DNA of 64,000 bases, from NCBI GenBank assembly GCA_012719455.1, contig JAAYAJ010000031.1, forward strand, positions 1-64,000, written 5' to 3'. The position numbers and the translations under genes were made by a program. Shown here piece by piece: positions 34,978 to 44,574 of the stretch. The stretch's first letter is position 1; every line of letters begins with the position of its first letter. The DNA is from Acidobacteriota bacterium. Its GTDB lineage: Bacteria > Acidobacteriota > UBA6911. The notes below the pieces were generated by a model, which had not been told where the DNA came from, made no database searches, and was given only the letters and a program-made list of their open reading frames with translations.

Positions 34978-37623
34978 ATGGAACGGGGCCCTGCCTGGAA
35001 ACAGGGAAACGTGTGGGACGTCCCTATTTTAATTACGGCGACGCGGCGGCTGGCGCGCACGCTCGGGCAGGATTACGCCGCGGCGCAGCAGGCGGCGGGC
35101 CGGGAGGCGTGGGAATCGCCGCGGATCGTGACCTGGCCCGAGTGGGTCGAGGAGTTGTGGGGGCGACTGCTCATGGCGCGCGACGACGCGCCGGTGGTGC
35201 TGCGGGGCTGGCAGGAGCAGGCGCTCTGGGAACGGGTCGTGCGCGCCGCCGCCGGGGCCGCCGGGCTGCTCGAGCCGCGCAGCGCGGCCATGACCGCGCA
35301 GGAGGCGTGGCGCCTGGCCGGGGAATGGCGCCTCGACATCGCCGCGTTCCGGCGCACGGGGAACGAGGACGCGCGCGCCTTCGCCGGCTGGGCCGGCCGC
35401 TTCGCCGCGATCTGCCGGGAGGAAGGGTGGCTCGACCGGACGCGGCTGACCGACGTGGTGAAGGAGGGGCTGGGACGGCTGCGCCTCCCCCCCGCGGTGG
35501 TGCTCACGGGGTTTGATGACTACCCGCCGCAGCAGCTCGAATTCCTGGACGCGCTGGCCGCCGCCGGCTGCACCGTCACCCAAAGTGCCGCGGAGCCGCC
35601 GGAAACCGGCGCCGGGGCCCTGCTCGTCCCCTTTCCCGACCCAGACCGGGAGATCGAGGCGGCCGCGCGCTGGGCGCGGGCGCTGCTGGAAAGGGGGGCG
35701 GCGGGGCGGATCGGCGTGGTCGTCAACGGCCTGGCCGAACGCCGGGACCGGGTGGAGCGCATCTTCCGCGGCGTCCTGGAACCCGCGGCCCTCGTCGAGG
35801 GGGACGCCCGGCCGTCGTCGTTCAACCTGTCCGCCGGGCGCCCGCTTTCGGCATGGCCCCTCGTCAGGAGCGCGCTCGACCTCCTGGGGCTGACCCCGGG
35901 GGACAACGCGTGGAGCGATATCAGCCGGATGCTGCTCACCCCGTACCTCGCGGGGTCCGACCGGGAGCGGGGCGCGCGGGCGGCGTTCGACCGGGGCCTT
36001 CGCCGCCGGGGGAGCTTCCTGATCGCGGGCTCGAGCCTGCCGACGCTGTGCGGGCGAGCGGGATGCGCGGTGCTCGAGCGGCTTCTGCGCAGGTGGCTGG
36101 CGGCGTACGGCGCCGCGGCGCCGCGGCGGACCGCGGACGAATGGAGCCGTCACTTTTCCTCGCTGCTCGAGGCCTTCGGCTGGCCGGGCGAACGCCCCCT
36201 GGACAGCCTGGAGTTCCAGGTGTTCGAAGCCTGGAGCGGACTGCTGTCCGACTTCGCCGCCACGGGCCTGACCGGGGGGGCGATGGAGCGGGGGGAGGCC
36301 GTCGCCGCCCTCGGGCGCATGGCCGGCGGCCGCATGTTCCAGCCGGAGACGGAAGGGGCGCCGGTGCAGGTGCTCGGCCTGCTCGAGGCTTCCGGGCTTT
36401 TCTTCGACCACCTCTGGGTCGCCGGGCTGCACGACGGCGCCTGGCCGGGGCCCGCGAACCCGAACCCGTTCCTCCCGATCGGCCTGCAGAAGGAAAAGGG
36501 GGTGCCCCGCTGTTCGCCCGAGCGGGAGCTGGAATTCGCAATGCGGGTCACCCGGCGCCTCCTCGGGAGCGCGGCCGAACCGGTCCTGTCCCATCCCCTG
36601 CGGGAAGGGGACCGTGAACTGGGGCCCAGCCCGCTCGTTGCCGGGGTGCGGCGCGCCGCACCGGGAGAAATCGAGCGCTGGGACGGTCCCCCGGTGGAAG
36701 AGGTCATCCGCGCTGCGCGCCTTGTCGAAACCCTCGTTGACGAAACGGCGCCGGCGCTCGGCGAGCAAGCCAGGCAGCGGGGGGGGACGCGGGTGTTTCA
36801 GCTCCAGTCCGCGTGCCCGTTCCGCGCCTTTGCCCAGCTGCGGCTGGGGGCGGAGGAACTCGATTCCCCGCTCCCCGGGCTCGACCCCGCGGCGCGGGGC
36901 ACCCTCGTGCACGCCGTGCTCGAGGAGACCTGGAGGGAACTGAAAACCCACGCCGCGCTCTGCTCCCGCCCCGACATCGACGAGGTCGTGGCCCGCTCGG
37001 TCGAGCGCGCGCTCGAGCGGTTTGAGCGCGATCGCCCTCTTCCAGCCGGGTTCGCCGCGCTGGAACGGCAGCGGCTGCGCCGGCTGGCCGCGGAATGGCT
37101 CGAGGTCGACCGGGAGCGGGAACCCTTCGAAGTCATCGAACCCGAGGAGGAAAAGTTCGCCGAGACGGGGGGCGTCCGCTTTCGGGTCAAGATCGACCGG
37201 GTGGACCGGCTGGCCGACGGGCGCGAAATGATCGTCGACTACAAGACCGGGATCACCTCCCCCCGGTCCTGGGAGTCGGATCGCCCCGAGGAACCGCAGC
37301 TGCCGCTGTACGGCACCATTCACGAAAAGCCCCTGGCCGGGATCCTCTACGCCCGGGTCAGGACGGGGGACCTGCGCTTTGTCGGCCTGGTCGACGGCGA
37401 CGTGTCCCTTCCGGGCTGCGAGCGGGTCGAACTCGGCGCGCAGGTCGACCGCTGGCGCGCGGTCCTTGCCAGGATCGGCGGCGAATTCCGGGAGGGGCGG
37501 GCGGAGGTGGATCCCAGGGACGGCGACCGGACCTGCCGCCACTGCCCGCTCCCCTCCCTCTGCCGCGTTTCCGAATGCCCGGCCGCCGGCCCGAGGCTTG
37601 ACGACGGGGAGGCAGACCGATGA
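34978..37623 (+). CDS. AddB-like nuclease subunit (PD-(D/E)XK, Fe-S)
   Basis: Protein of about 881 residues, likely the partner of the helicase-nuclease encoded next. The N-terminal two thirds look like an inactivated helicase scaffold (ITATRRLARTLGQDYAAAQ, VAGLHDGAWPGPANPNPF). The C-terminal nuclease domain has RGTLVHAVLEETW, the catalytic MIVDYKTG, and Cys ligands for a [4Fe-4S] cluster: one in QSACPFRAFAQ and three in CRHCPLPSLC, as in AddB and Cas4. It resembles the group annotated as probable DNA repair proteins found beside UvrD-type helicases. Role: end resection of double-strand breaks, inferred from family. Start uncertain (ATG 34978, GTG 34969 or TTG 34954). Very GC-rich. Overlaps the next gene by four bases. 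Confidence 0.83.
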   Translation: MERGPAWKQGNVWDVPILITATRRLARTLGQDYAAAQQAAGREAWESPRIVTWPEWVEELWGRLLMARDDAPVVLRGWQEQALWERVVRAAAGAAGLLEPRSAAMTAQEAWRLAGEWRLDIAAFRRTGNEDARAFAGWAGRFAAICREEGWLDRTRLTDVVKEGLGRLRLPPAVVLTGFDDYPPQQLEFLDALAAAGCTVTQSAAEPPETGAGALLVPFPDPDREIEAAARWARALLERGAAGRIGVVVNGLAERRDRVERIFRGVLEPAALVEGDARPSSFNLSAGRPLSAWPLVRSALDLLGLTPGDNAWSDISRMLLTPYLAGSDRERGARAAFDRGLRRRGSFLIAGSSLPTLCGRAGCAVLERLLRRWLAAYGAAAPRRTADEWSRHFSSLLEAFGWPGERPLDSLEFQVFEAWSGLLSDFAATGLTGGAMERGEAVAALGRMAGGRMFQPETEGAPVQVLGLLEASGLFFDHLWVAGLHDGAWPGPANPNPFLPIGLQKEKGVPRCSPERELEFAMRVTRRLLGSAAEPVLSHPLREGDRELGPSPLVAGVRRAAPGEIERWDGPPVEEVIRAARLVETLVDETAPALGEQARQRGGTRVFQLQSACPFRAFAQLRLGAEELDSPLPGLDPAARGTLVHAVLEETWRELKTHAALCSRPDIDEVVARSVERALERFERDRPLPAGFAALERQRLRRLAAEWLEVDREREPFEVIEPEEEKFAETGGVRFRVKIDRVDRLADGREMIVDYKTGITSPRSWESDRPEEPQLPLYGTIHEKPLAGILYARVRTGDLRFVGLVDGDVSLPGCERVELGAQVDRWRAVLARIGGEFREGRAEVDPRDGDRTCRHCPLPSLCRVSECPAAGPRLDDGEADR

Positions 37624-40600
37624 CGGGTCCCCGGAAGGAAAGCCCCGACAGCGGAAAGAGAAGGCTCGCTCTCGACCCGGCCCGTTCGTTCATCGTACAG
37701 TCTCCCGCGGGGTCGGGAAAGACGGAACTTCTGATCCAGCGGTACCTGGCGCTGCTCGGGGTGGTGGACCGGCCCGAGGCCGTGAGCGCCATCACCTTCA
37801 CCCGCAAGGCCGCCGGGGAGATGGGGCGGCGCGTCATGGACGCCCTCGCCGCGGCCGCCGGGGAGCGTCCCGACGAGGGGCACCGGGCCCTTACCTGGGA
37901 CCTGGCCCGGCGGGTGCGCGCCAACAGCGGGAAGCGGGGATGGCGGCTCGAACAAAACCCCGGGCGGCTCAGGATCCAGACGATCGACGCCCTCTGCGCC
38001 TCGATCGTGAGGCGGCTGCCGTGGCTCTCCCGCATGGGGGGGGCGCCCGCCGTCGTCGAGGACGCCGGGGAGCTGTACCGGGAAGCGGCGCGGGCGACGC
38101 TCGACATGCTCGAGGGGGAGCAGTGCGCGGAGGAGGTCGCCACCCTGCTCCGCCACGTGGACAACGATCGCCAGGTCCTCGAGCGCCTGCTCACCGGCAT
38201 GCTCGCGCGGCGGGACCAGTGGCTGCGCCACATCGACGCGGCCGACCCGGAGAAGAGCCGGGCCGCGCTGGAGCGTTCGCTGGAGAACGTGGCACTCGAC
38301 GCCGTCGCGGCCGCTCAAAGGGCGGTCCCGGACCGCCTGGTCGCCGAGATGGCCGCGATCGCCGCCGAGGCGGCGCTCCACCTCGAGGAGGCGGGGAGGG
38401 AGGGCCCCGTCCGGGCGTGCGCGGCCTTGGCCGGTCCTCCCGGAGCGGACCGTCTCGACGCCTGGCTCGGAATGGCCGACATGCTGCTCACCAAGGGGGG
38501 GACCTGGCGAAAGAGCCTCACCGTCGCAAACGGGTTTCCCCCGGGGGACAAGCCGCTGAAGGAGCGCTGCGGCGGGTTGATCGGGACCCTTTCGGCAAGC
38601 GAGGGGGCGCGGCGGGCCCTGGACGAACTCCGCCATCTCCCCGACCGCCGTTTTTCGGAAGGGCAGTGGCGGATCCTGTCGTCGGTCGTGAAGCTGCTGC
38701 CGGTGGCGGTCGCGCGGCTCGACGCCATTTTCCGCGCCCGCGGGGAGGCTGATTTCGTCGAGATCGCGATCGCCGCCCGGCGGTCGCTCGCGTCGTCCTC
38801 GTATGCCGATGACAACCCCGATCTCCGCGTCGAGCATATCCTGATCGACGAGTTCCAGGACACCTCCGTCAGCCAGCACGCGCTCCTGGCGGCGCTGACG
38901 GCCGGGTGGGAGCCGGGCGACGGGCGGACGGTCTTCGCCGTGGGCGACCCGATGCAGTCGATCTACCGCTTCCGCGAGGCGGAAGTGGGGCTGTTTCTCA
39001 AGACCCGCCGCGACGGCATCGGCGCCGTCCCGATGGAGCCGATCACGCTCGAGGCCAATTTCCGGTCGGTGGCGGGAGTGGTCGGGTGGGTGAACGACAC
39101 CTTTCCCGGCGTCATGCCGGAGGAGGAGGAGATCCCCACCGGCGCGATACCGTTCAGCCCCTCCATCGCGATGCGCGGGGCGGGGGAGGGTCCCGCCGTC
39201 ACCCTGCATCCGTTTATCGGTCGGGACGACGAAGCGGAGGCCGCCCGGGTGGTGGAGATCGTCCGGTCGGCCCGGGACCGGGGGAAAAAGGCCGCGATCC
39301 TGGTCCGTTCCCGTCCCCACCTGGCGTCGATCCTCCCCGCCCTGGAGGAGGCCGGACTGGGATTCCGGGCGGTGGAGATCGAGCCGCTGGCGGGCGTGAG
39401 CGTCATCCGGGACCTCACGGCCCTGACCCGGGCGCTGCTGCACCCGGCCGACCGCGTCGCGTGGCTGGCGGTGCTGCGCGCCCCCTGGTGCGGGATGACG
39501 CTCGGGGAGCTCTGCGCCGTTGTTGGGGACGATCTCGAAACGGCGGTCTGGGACCTGGCGCGCGGCGAGGGGGTGGAGGAAGCGCTCGGCGCCGGAGGGC
39601 GCGCGCGCCTTGCGCGCGTGGTCGCGGTGCTCGAGCGCGCCCTCGCTCGGCGTTCGGCGTCGCTGCGCGCCCGGGTCGAGGGGGCGTGGCTCGCGCTCGG
39701 CGGGCCGGCGTGTGTCTCCGCCCCGGAAGAGATCGAAAACGCCGGGGTCTTCTTCGACCTGCTCGAGGAGATGGACGATGGCGGCGCCCTCGACCTGGAG
39801 CGGTTCGAGCGGCGCATCGGGGATCTCTACGCCCGGCCCGACGCCGGGGCGGACGACCTGCTCGAGATCCTGACCATCCACAAGGCGAAGGGGCTCGAGT
39901 TCGACGTGGTCGTCGTGCCGGGCCTGGGCCGGCCGCCGAACCGGGACGAAGCGCGCCTGATGCTGTGGCTGGAGCGCCCCCGCTACGCCGGTGCGCAGGC
40001 GGACCTGCTGTTGGCCGCACTCGGAGCCACCGGCGCCGAGCGCGACCGGACCTACGATTACCTCCGGCGGATCGAAAGCCTGAAGTCGGAGCACGAGACG
40101 GGGCGCCTGCTCTACGTCGCCGCCACCCGGGCCCGGTCGGAACTCCACCTGCTGGGGCATGCCGGGTACCGGACCGGGGAGAAGGGGATCGAATTGAGGG
40201 AGCCGGCCTCGGGGTCGCTCCTCGGGTGCCTCTGGGCGGCCGCGCGGGAAACGTTCCAGGAGGCCGCGGCGGGCTGGGCGCCGGCGGACGTCGACGGCGG
40301 GCCGCAGCTGTCGGCGGAACGGGTCCCCCGGAGGATCCGCCGCCTGGCTCCCGGTTGGGCCCTCCCCCCCCTTCCGGCGGGGATGAAAGGGGCGGTCGGG
40401 GAGCCTGGGGGGGCGGGGGAAGAGCAGGTGAGCTTTCACTGGGTCACGGACACGCTGCGCCACGTAGGCACCGTCGTGCACCAGGCGCTCAGGCGGATGG
40501 CCGAAGAAGGGGGGTGGACGGAGGACATCGTCAGGCGCCGCGTGCCCTCCTTCCGTTCCGCCCTCGCCTCCCTGGGCGTGCCGCGGGAGGAATGCACGGC

Positions 40601-40961
40601 GGCGGCGCACCGGGTGGCCGACGCCCTGGTGCGGGCGCTCGGGGACGAGCGCGGGAAGTGGTTGCTCGGGGCGCACGACCTTGCGGCGTGCGAATACGAA
40701 CTCAGCGGGGTCGTCGAAGGGAGGGTGGTCGGCGCGCGCATCGACCGGACCTTCGTCGACGAAGAGGGCACGCGCTGGGTGGTCGATTACAAATCCAGCC
40801 TGCACGAAGGCGCCGGGCTCGACGCTTTCCTCGACAACGAGTGCGCCCGCTACCGCGGGCAGCTGGAACGGTACCGGGTGCTGTTCAGGATGCTGGAGGA
40901 GCGGCCGGTGCGCACGGCCCTCTACTTCCCCCTCCTGGGCGCCTGGCGCGAAGTCGACTGA
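37620..40961 (+). CDS. AddA-like UvrD/REP helicase-nuclease
   Basis: Superfamily I helicase of 1113 residues with a C-terminal nuclease domain. Motifs: Walker A VQSPAGSGKTELLIQ, motif Ia AITFTRKAAGEM, Walker B ILIDEFQDTSVSQH, motif III GDPMQSIYRFREAE, motif V ILTIHKAKGLEFDVVVVPG, motif VI LLYVAATRARSELHLLG. The PD-(D/E)XK nuclease motif near the C-terminus is WVVDYKSS, preceded by GTVVHQALRRM. It would unwind and cut DNA from double-strand ends together with the AddB-like protein, producing 3' tails for RecA. ATGA overlap gives translational coupling with the upstream gene. Confidence 0.9.
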   Translation: MTGPRKESPDSGKRRLALDPARSFIVQSPAGSGKTELLIQRYLALLGVVDRPEAVSAITFTRKAAGEMGRRVMDALAAAAGERPDEGHRALTWDLARRVRANSGKRGWRLEQNPGRLRIQTIDALCASIVRRLPWLSRMGGAPAVVEDAGELYREAARATLDMLEGEQCAEEVATLLRHVDNDRQVLERLLTGMLARRDQWLRHIDAADPEKSRAALERSLENVALDAVAAAQRAVPDRLVAEMAAIAAEAALHLEEAGREGPVRACAALAGPPGADRLDAWLGMADMLLTKGGTWRKSLTVANGFPPGDKPLKERCGGLIGTLSASEGARRALDELRHLPDRRFSEGQWRILSSVVKLLPVAVARLDAIFRARGEADFVEIAIAARRSLASSSYADDNPDLRVEHILIDEFQDTSVSQHALLAALTAGWEPGDGRTVFAVGDPMQSIYRFREAEVGLFLKTRRDGIGAVPMEPITLEANFRSVAGVVGWVNDTFPGVMPEEEEIPTGAIPFSPSIAMRGAGEGPAVTLHPFIGRDDEAEAARVVEIVRSARDRGKKAAILVRSRPHLASILPALEEAGLGFRAVEIEPLAGVSVIRDLTALTRALLHPADRVAWLAVLRAPWCGMTLGELCAVVGDDLETAVWDLARGEGVEEALGAGGRARLARVVAVLERALARRSASLRARVEGAWLALGGPACVSAPEEIENAGVFFDLLEEMDDGGALDLERFERRIGDLYARPDAGADDLLEILTIHKAKGLEFDVVVVPGLGRPPNRDEARLMLWLERPRYAGAQADLLLAALGATGAERDRTYDYLRRIESLKSEHETGRLLYVAATRARSELHLLGHAGYRTGEKGIELREPASGSLLGCLWAAARETFQEAAAGWAPADVDGGPQLSAERVPRRIRRLAPGWALPPLPAGMKGAVGEPGGAGEEQVSFHWVTDTLRHVGTVVHQALRRMAEEGGWTEDIVRRRVPSFRSALASLGVPREECTAAAHRVADALVRALGDERGKWLLGAHDLAACEYELSGVVEGRVVGARIDRTFVDEEGTRWVVDYKSSLHEGAGLDAFLDNECARYRGQLERYRVLFRMLEERPVRTALYFPLLGAWREVD

Positions 40962-40980
40962 AACAAGTGGATTCGGCAGG

Positions 40981-41032
40981 GCACGGCAGGAACGGAAACC
41001 CGGCGTTTTCGCTCAGTTTCCGTTCCCCGTGC
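40981..41032. terminator. Long imperfect hairpin between convergent genes
   Basis: GCACGG, two-base bulge, GGAACGGAAAC, a 16-base loop, GTTTCCGTTCC, CCGTGC: a 17-bp stem between the stops at 40961 and 41055. Probably a bidirectional terminator; no strong T-run. Confidence 0.6.
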
Positions 41033-41054
41033 TCCGCTTTGCCGCAGTCGGCGA

Positions 41055-41639
41055 TCAGGACTGAACGCTTTGCAGGATCTCCCGGCCGAAGGCCATGCAG
41101 TCGGCGCGTTTCAGGTTGTCGTTGTCGGGATAAGAGCTGATCATGACGCGCTGCGCCGGCGCGACCAGTTCCTTGGTCACCCTCCCCGGAAACACCTTTC
41201 CGGGCACCTTGCCGGCCGGGCAGAGTTTCGCCAGGATATTGTCGATGTAATTGGTGTGTTCCTGCGGTCCCGGGGGCACTCCGCGGTTGTTGGCGGCCGC
41301 GAAAAACCCGCGCACCTTGCCCTTAAGGACGGCCTGGTTCTCCTTCAGGTATTTCTCCATCTGGGGGTGGATGGTGAAACTCCTGATGGAGCTGCCCACG
41401 ACGATGTGATCGAACCCGCTCAGGTCGGGATTCTCCCGGACATCGAAAACGTCGGCGATCCCGCCCATCCCTTCCGATATCCACACCGCGGCGTCACGCG
41501 AGGTCCCGCACCAGGTGGCATACAGAACCGCCCATTTTTTGTCCGAAGGATTGGGGTAATACTTCAGAGCCCATGCCTTGGGGACGACCGAAAGGAACGC
41601 CCCGGCCAACCCGAATTTCAAAAAAGTTTTCCTGTCCAT
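41055..41639 (-). CDS. Tat-exported flavodoxin-like protein
   Basis: Protein of 194 residues. The N-terminus MDRKTFLKFGLAGAFLSVV is a twin-arginine-like signal with R-K instead of R-R. The rest resembles the flavodoxin-fold group that includes HemG-type protoporphyrinogen dehydrogenases: VLYATWCGTSRDAAVWISEGM replaces the usual T-x-T-G-x-T phosphate loop, and HIVVGSSIRSFTIHPQMEKYL is typical. It probably binds FMN and serves in periplasmic electron transfer. AGGAGGTG lies six bases before the ATG at 41639. The loop contains a Cys, which is unusual. Same strand as the flavin oxidoreductase upstream, 102 bases away. Confidence 0.75.
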   Translation of the reverse strand: MDRKTFLKFGLAGAFLSVVPKAWALKYYPNPSDKKWAVLYATWCGTSRDAAVWISEGMGGIADVFDVRENPDLSGFDHIVVGSSIRSFTIHPQMEKYLKENQAVLKGKVRGFFAAANNRGVPPGPQEHTNYIDNILAKLCPAGKVPGKVFPGRVTKELVAPAQRVMISSYPDNDNLKRADCMAFGREILQSVQS

Positions 41640-41741
41640 CGAGGACACCTCCTGATAGCTGTTGCCGTGATTTTCCCGGTGCTGCGCGCCGTAGCGGACA
41701 TTATGCCAGAACCGCCCGGCTATGGAAACCGCAACGGGACC

Positions 41742-43823
41742 TTATATGGCGCGACCGATACGGGAACCGTCCCCGATGGCGTCGATGATCAGGGCGGGGT
41801 TGCCGCAGTCGCCGATCCGGTGGATCTCGGGCGCGGTCCCTTGCAGGCTCGCGGCAAGCCCGGGATCCGGCTCCATGGCAAGGGCCGGCAGGATGGTGTC
41901 GGCCGCCAGCGTTTTTTCCCGCCCCTCCCTGGTGGTGATCGTCAGCCCCTGGTCGGTGATCTCCCCGTATTGGACGCCCGACAGCATGGACACTCCCTTG
42001 CGCTCCAGCCACCAGAGCAGGCGGAACTTGTAATTCTCGACCACCCCGGCGCCCATCGTCCCGGCCGTGTCCACGACGGTCACCCGCCTGCCGCGCCTGG
42101 TCAGAAACAGGGCCAGCTGGAGGCCGTGGATGCCGCCGCCGATGATGACCACCCTTTTGCCGATCGGCATCCACAACTTCGTGGCCCACAGGAGCAGCCT
42201 GGGGCCGGCGAACCTCAGGTACGTCCTCAGCCTGCGGTTCAGGGCGGCGGGCCGGACCACGTTCCGCCCGTCAACGCCGGGAATATCCGGAACGGAGTAC
42301 CGGCCTCCGGTGGCCAGCAGGAGCACATCCGGCTTGACCTGCTCGACCAGCGCCCTGTCGACCTCCCTGCCGCGAATGATCCTGACGCCCAGCCTGGCGA
42401 CCTGGGTCTCGAGGTAGCGCACCAGGGCCGGCAGGTCTTCGATGTCGAGCCCCTTGATCATGGCGGCTATGGGCATGGACCCTCCCAGCCGCCGTTCCTT
42501 CTCGTACAGCGTAACCTCGTGTCCCCGCAAAGCCGCCACCCGGGCCGCCTCCAATCCCGCCGGTCCGCCGCCGGCCACCATGACCTTTTTCTTTTTGAGC
42601 GCCGGCTTGATCTCGAATTCCCGCTCCCTGGTCAGGGCGGCGTTGACGCGGCAACAGGACTTCCCCTCGACGGGATGCGTATGGATGGCTTCGATGCAGG
42701 AGAGACAGCGGGTGCACGGGGCGATATCCTCCATTCTTCCCGCGGCGACCTTGTTGGGGAATTCGGGGTCGGCCAGCAGGCTCCGGGTCATGCCGATGAA
42801 GTCCGCCTGGCCCCGGCGCAGGATTCTCTCCCCCATTTCGGCGTCGATGCCAGCGGTGGCGATGACCGGGATGGAAACCGCCTTCCTAACCGCTGCCGAC
42901 AGCGGCACCCAGAAGCCGGCCCCGGCCCGGCGGCCATCGAGCCCTTCGGGCAGGGGGTCCGGGGCTTCCGGGTAGCACACCGTTTCGGGCCAGTTGATCA
43001 GGCGGTAGACCGGGCCGAAACCGTCGGCCTTGGGATGGAGGTTGTCGGCGCCGGCCGCTTCGAATATCCGCCCGAATTCCCGCCCCTCCGCGGGAGTGAT
43101 GCCGTCGTCGACCCCGTATTCGGCGGCATTGTACAGGACGCCGATAGGGAAGTCCTTCCCCAGGCGGCGCTTCATCTCCTTCAGGATTTCCACCGTGAAC
43201 CGGGCCCGGTTTTCCAGGCTCTGGGGGCCGTAATGGTCCCGGCGCCGGTTCCAGTGGCGCGACATGAAGGTATTGCCCAGGTGCTGGGTGCCGCAGTGGA
43301 TCTCCAGGTGGTCGACCCCGGCCCGTTGGTAACGCGTTGCCGCCTTGACGAACTTTTCCTGGATCTCCCCAATTTCGGCGATCGTCGCCTCGGTGGTTTC
43401 GTCGCTCCATTTTTCATACACCTCCTCCCTCATCACCGAGGCCGCTATGGGGGGGCGCCCGGAAAGGGAGGCGGGGCACCAGGGGCCGGCATGCATCATC
43501 TGCACGGATAACCGGCACCCGTGTTTGTGGACGGCGTCGGCCAGTTTGCGGAAGCCCGCGATGTATTCGTCGGCGTCGATGCGCAACCCGTCGGCCATCC
43601 TCGCGCCCATGGGGTAGTCCAGGTAGGCGTTCCACAAAATGATCATGCCCGCGCCGCCCCGGGCCACCGCTTCGATGTAGTCGATGGTCTTCTGGTTCAT
43701 GTGGGGATCGCGGGGGTCGTGGGTGTTCATCTCCGCGGCGGTCTTGACGATTCGGTTCTTGATCCGCAGTTTCCCGATATTGCAGGGTGAAAACAGCTTC
43801 TCAAACCGGGCCTTTCCGCTCAT
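41742..43823 (-). CDS. FadH/Old Yellow Enzyme-type NADH:flavin oxidoreductase
   Basis: Protein of 693 residues joining an FMN-binding TIM barrel (about residues 1-360: LFSPCNIGKLRIKNRIVKTAAEM, VQMMHAGPW, GVDHLEIHCGTQHLGNTF), a Cys cluster for [4Fe-4S] (CTRCLSCIEAIHTH, then SCCRVN) and an FAD/NAD-binding region (KVMVAGGGPAGLEAARVAALRG, then VVIIGGGIHGLQLALFL). This is the plan of 2,4-dienoyl-CoA reductase and of related anaerobic enoate or steroid-type reductases. The substrate cannot be told. ATG at 43823 after AAGGAGAAGG. The neighbouring flavodoxin-like protein may be its redox partner, which is inference. Confidence 0.9.
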   Translation of the reverse strand: MSGKARFEKLFSPCNIGKLRIKNRIVKTAAEMNTHDPRDPHMNQKTIDYIEAVARGGAGMIILWNAYLDYPMGARMADGLRIDADEYIAGFRKLADAVHKHGCRLSVQMMHAGPWCPASLSGRPPIAASVMREEVYEKWSDETTEATIAEIGEIQEKFVKAATRYQRAGVDHLEIHCGTQHLGNTFMSRHWNRRRDHYGPQSLENRARFTVEILKEMKRRLGKDFPIGVLYNAAEYGVDDGITPAEGREFGRIFEAAGADNLHPKADGFGPVYRLINWPETVCYPEAPDPLPEGLDGRRAGAGFWVPLSAAVRKAVSIPVIATAGIDAEMGERILRRGQADFIGMTRSLLADPEFPNKVAAGRMEDIAPCTRCLSCIEAIHTHPVEGKSCCRVNAALTREREFEIKPALKKKKVMVAGGGPAGLEAARVAALRGHEVTLYEKERRLGGSMPIAAMIKGLDIEDLPALVRYLETQVARLGVRIIRGREVDRALVEQVKPDVLLLATGGRYSVPDIPGVDGRNVVRPAALNRRLRTYLRFAGPRLLLWATKLWMPIGKRVVIIGGGIHGLQLALFLTRRGRRVTVVDTAGTMGAGVVENYKFRLLWWLERKGVSMLSGVQYGEITDQGLTITTREGREKTLAADTILPALAMEPDPGLAASLQGTAPEIHRIGDCGNPALIIDAIGDGSRIGRAI

Positions 43824-44009
43824 GATCCCTTCTCCTTGTGGCCTGTGTCGCCGGCCCCACCCCCTGAAACCACGCTCCGGGACCCCTCCCTGCATGCCGG
43901 GGAATCAGGATTGAGCTTCAGGAAAACATCGTCGACATAGTAGACTGCGCCTATCGAATGAACCCGTTTCATTATTGCAAAGAACCACCCGGAAAGCTGA
44001 GAGAAAACC

Positions 44010-44402
44010 ATGACCCGTGAAGAATTTGACGTGTACCTGGAAAAATTCAACGGCAGGGATTACCAGGGATTTCTCGAGTATTTCGCCGACACCTTCGAAA
44101 TGGTCCATGTCGGCGGTTCCCTCAAATCCCGGGAGGCGGTGAGGAAGTTCTACGATTTTCTTCACGCCTATATCAAGGAAAGCGTTATCGTCGACCGCTT
44201 CGTTTCGGACGAACACACCATCGCGCTCGAAGCCAGGGTGCGGATCGAGGGAGTGAGGGAATTGACGCCGGAAACGGTCGCCGCTTCGGACTACCCGAGG
44301 CTCAAGCCGCTGGCCGTCGGGCAGTCGGCCGTGATCCCGCAGTTCATTCATTACCATCTCGAGAAAGGCAAGTTCGTAAAAGTCGTTTGTGCGGAACTCT
44401 AG
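44010..44402 (+). CDS. NTF2/SnoaL-like protein
   Basis: Protein of 130 residues with the cone-shaped NTF2-like fold pattern: N-terminal helices (REEFDVYLEKFNGRDYQGFLEYFADTFEM), a strand-rich middle, a helix (SREAVRKFYDFLHAYI) and closing strands ending HYHLEKGKFVKVVCAEL. Members are small isomerases, dehydratases or ligand-binding proteins. No signal peptide. Catalytic residues are not obvious. It is divergent from the FadH-like gene and may work with it, since SnoaL-like proteins often neighbour flavin-dependent degradative enzymes. Confidence 0.78.
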   Translation: MTREEFDVYLEKFNGRDYQGFLEYFADTFEMVHVGGSLKSREAVRKFYDFLHAYIKESVIVDRFVSDEHTIALEARVRIEGVRELTPETVAASDYPRLKPLAVGQSAVIPQFIHYHLEKGKFVKVVCAEL

Positions 44403-44574
44403 TGCCATTATTGCGCCGGGAACACAACCCCGGTTCCGGTCCCGGTGACAAGGTTGTAGCCATGAGATAGACAATACGCCCAGGAAAGTTTTTTGTGGTG
44501 ATGCCATTTGGGAAACGTGTGGTCCGTCCCCGTTTGGGTTGTGATATCCTATGGGCCATTGGAGGAGGAGGTGT

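Noticed and set aside
37347-40805. Antisense frame of over 1100 codons opposite the AddA-like gene
   Set aside because: Shadow of very GC-rich coding sequence; the sense strand has all helicase motifs and the antisense product is low-complexity Arg/Pro/Gly.
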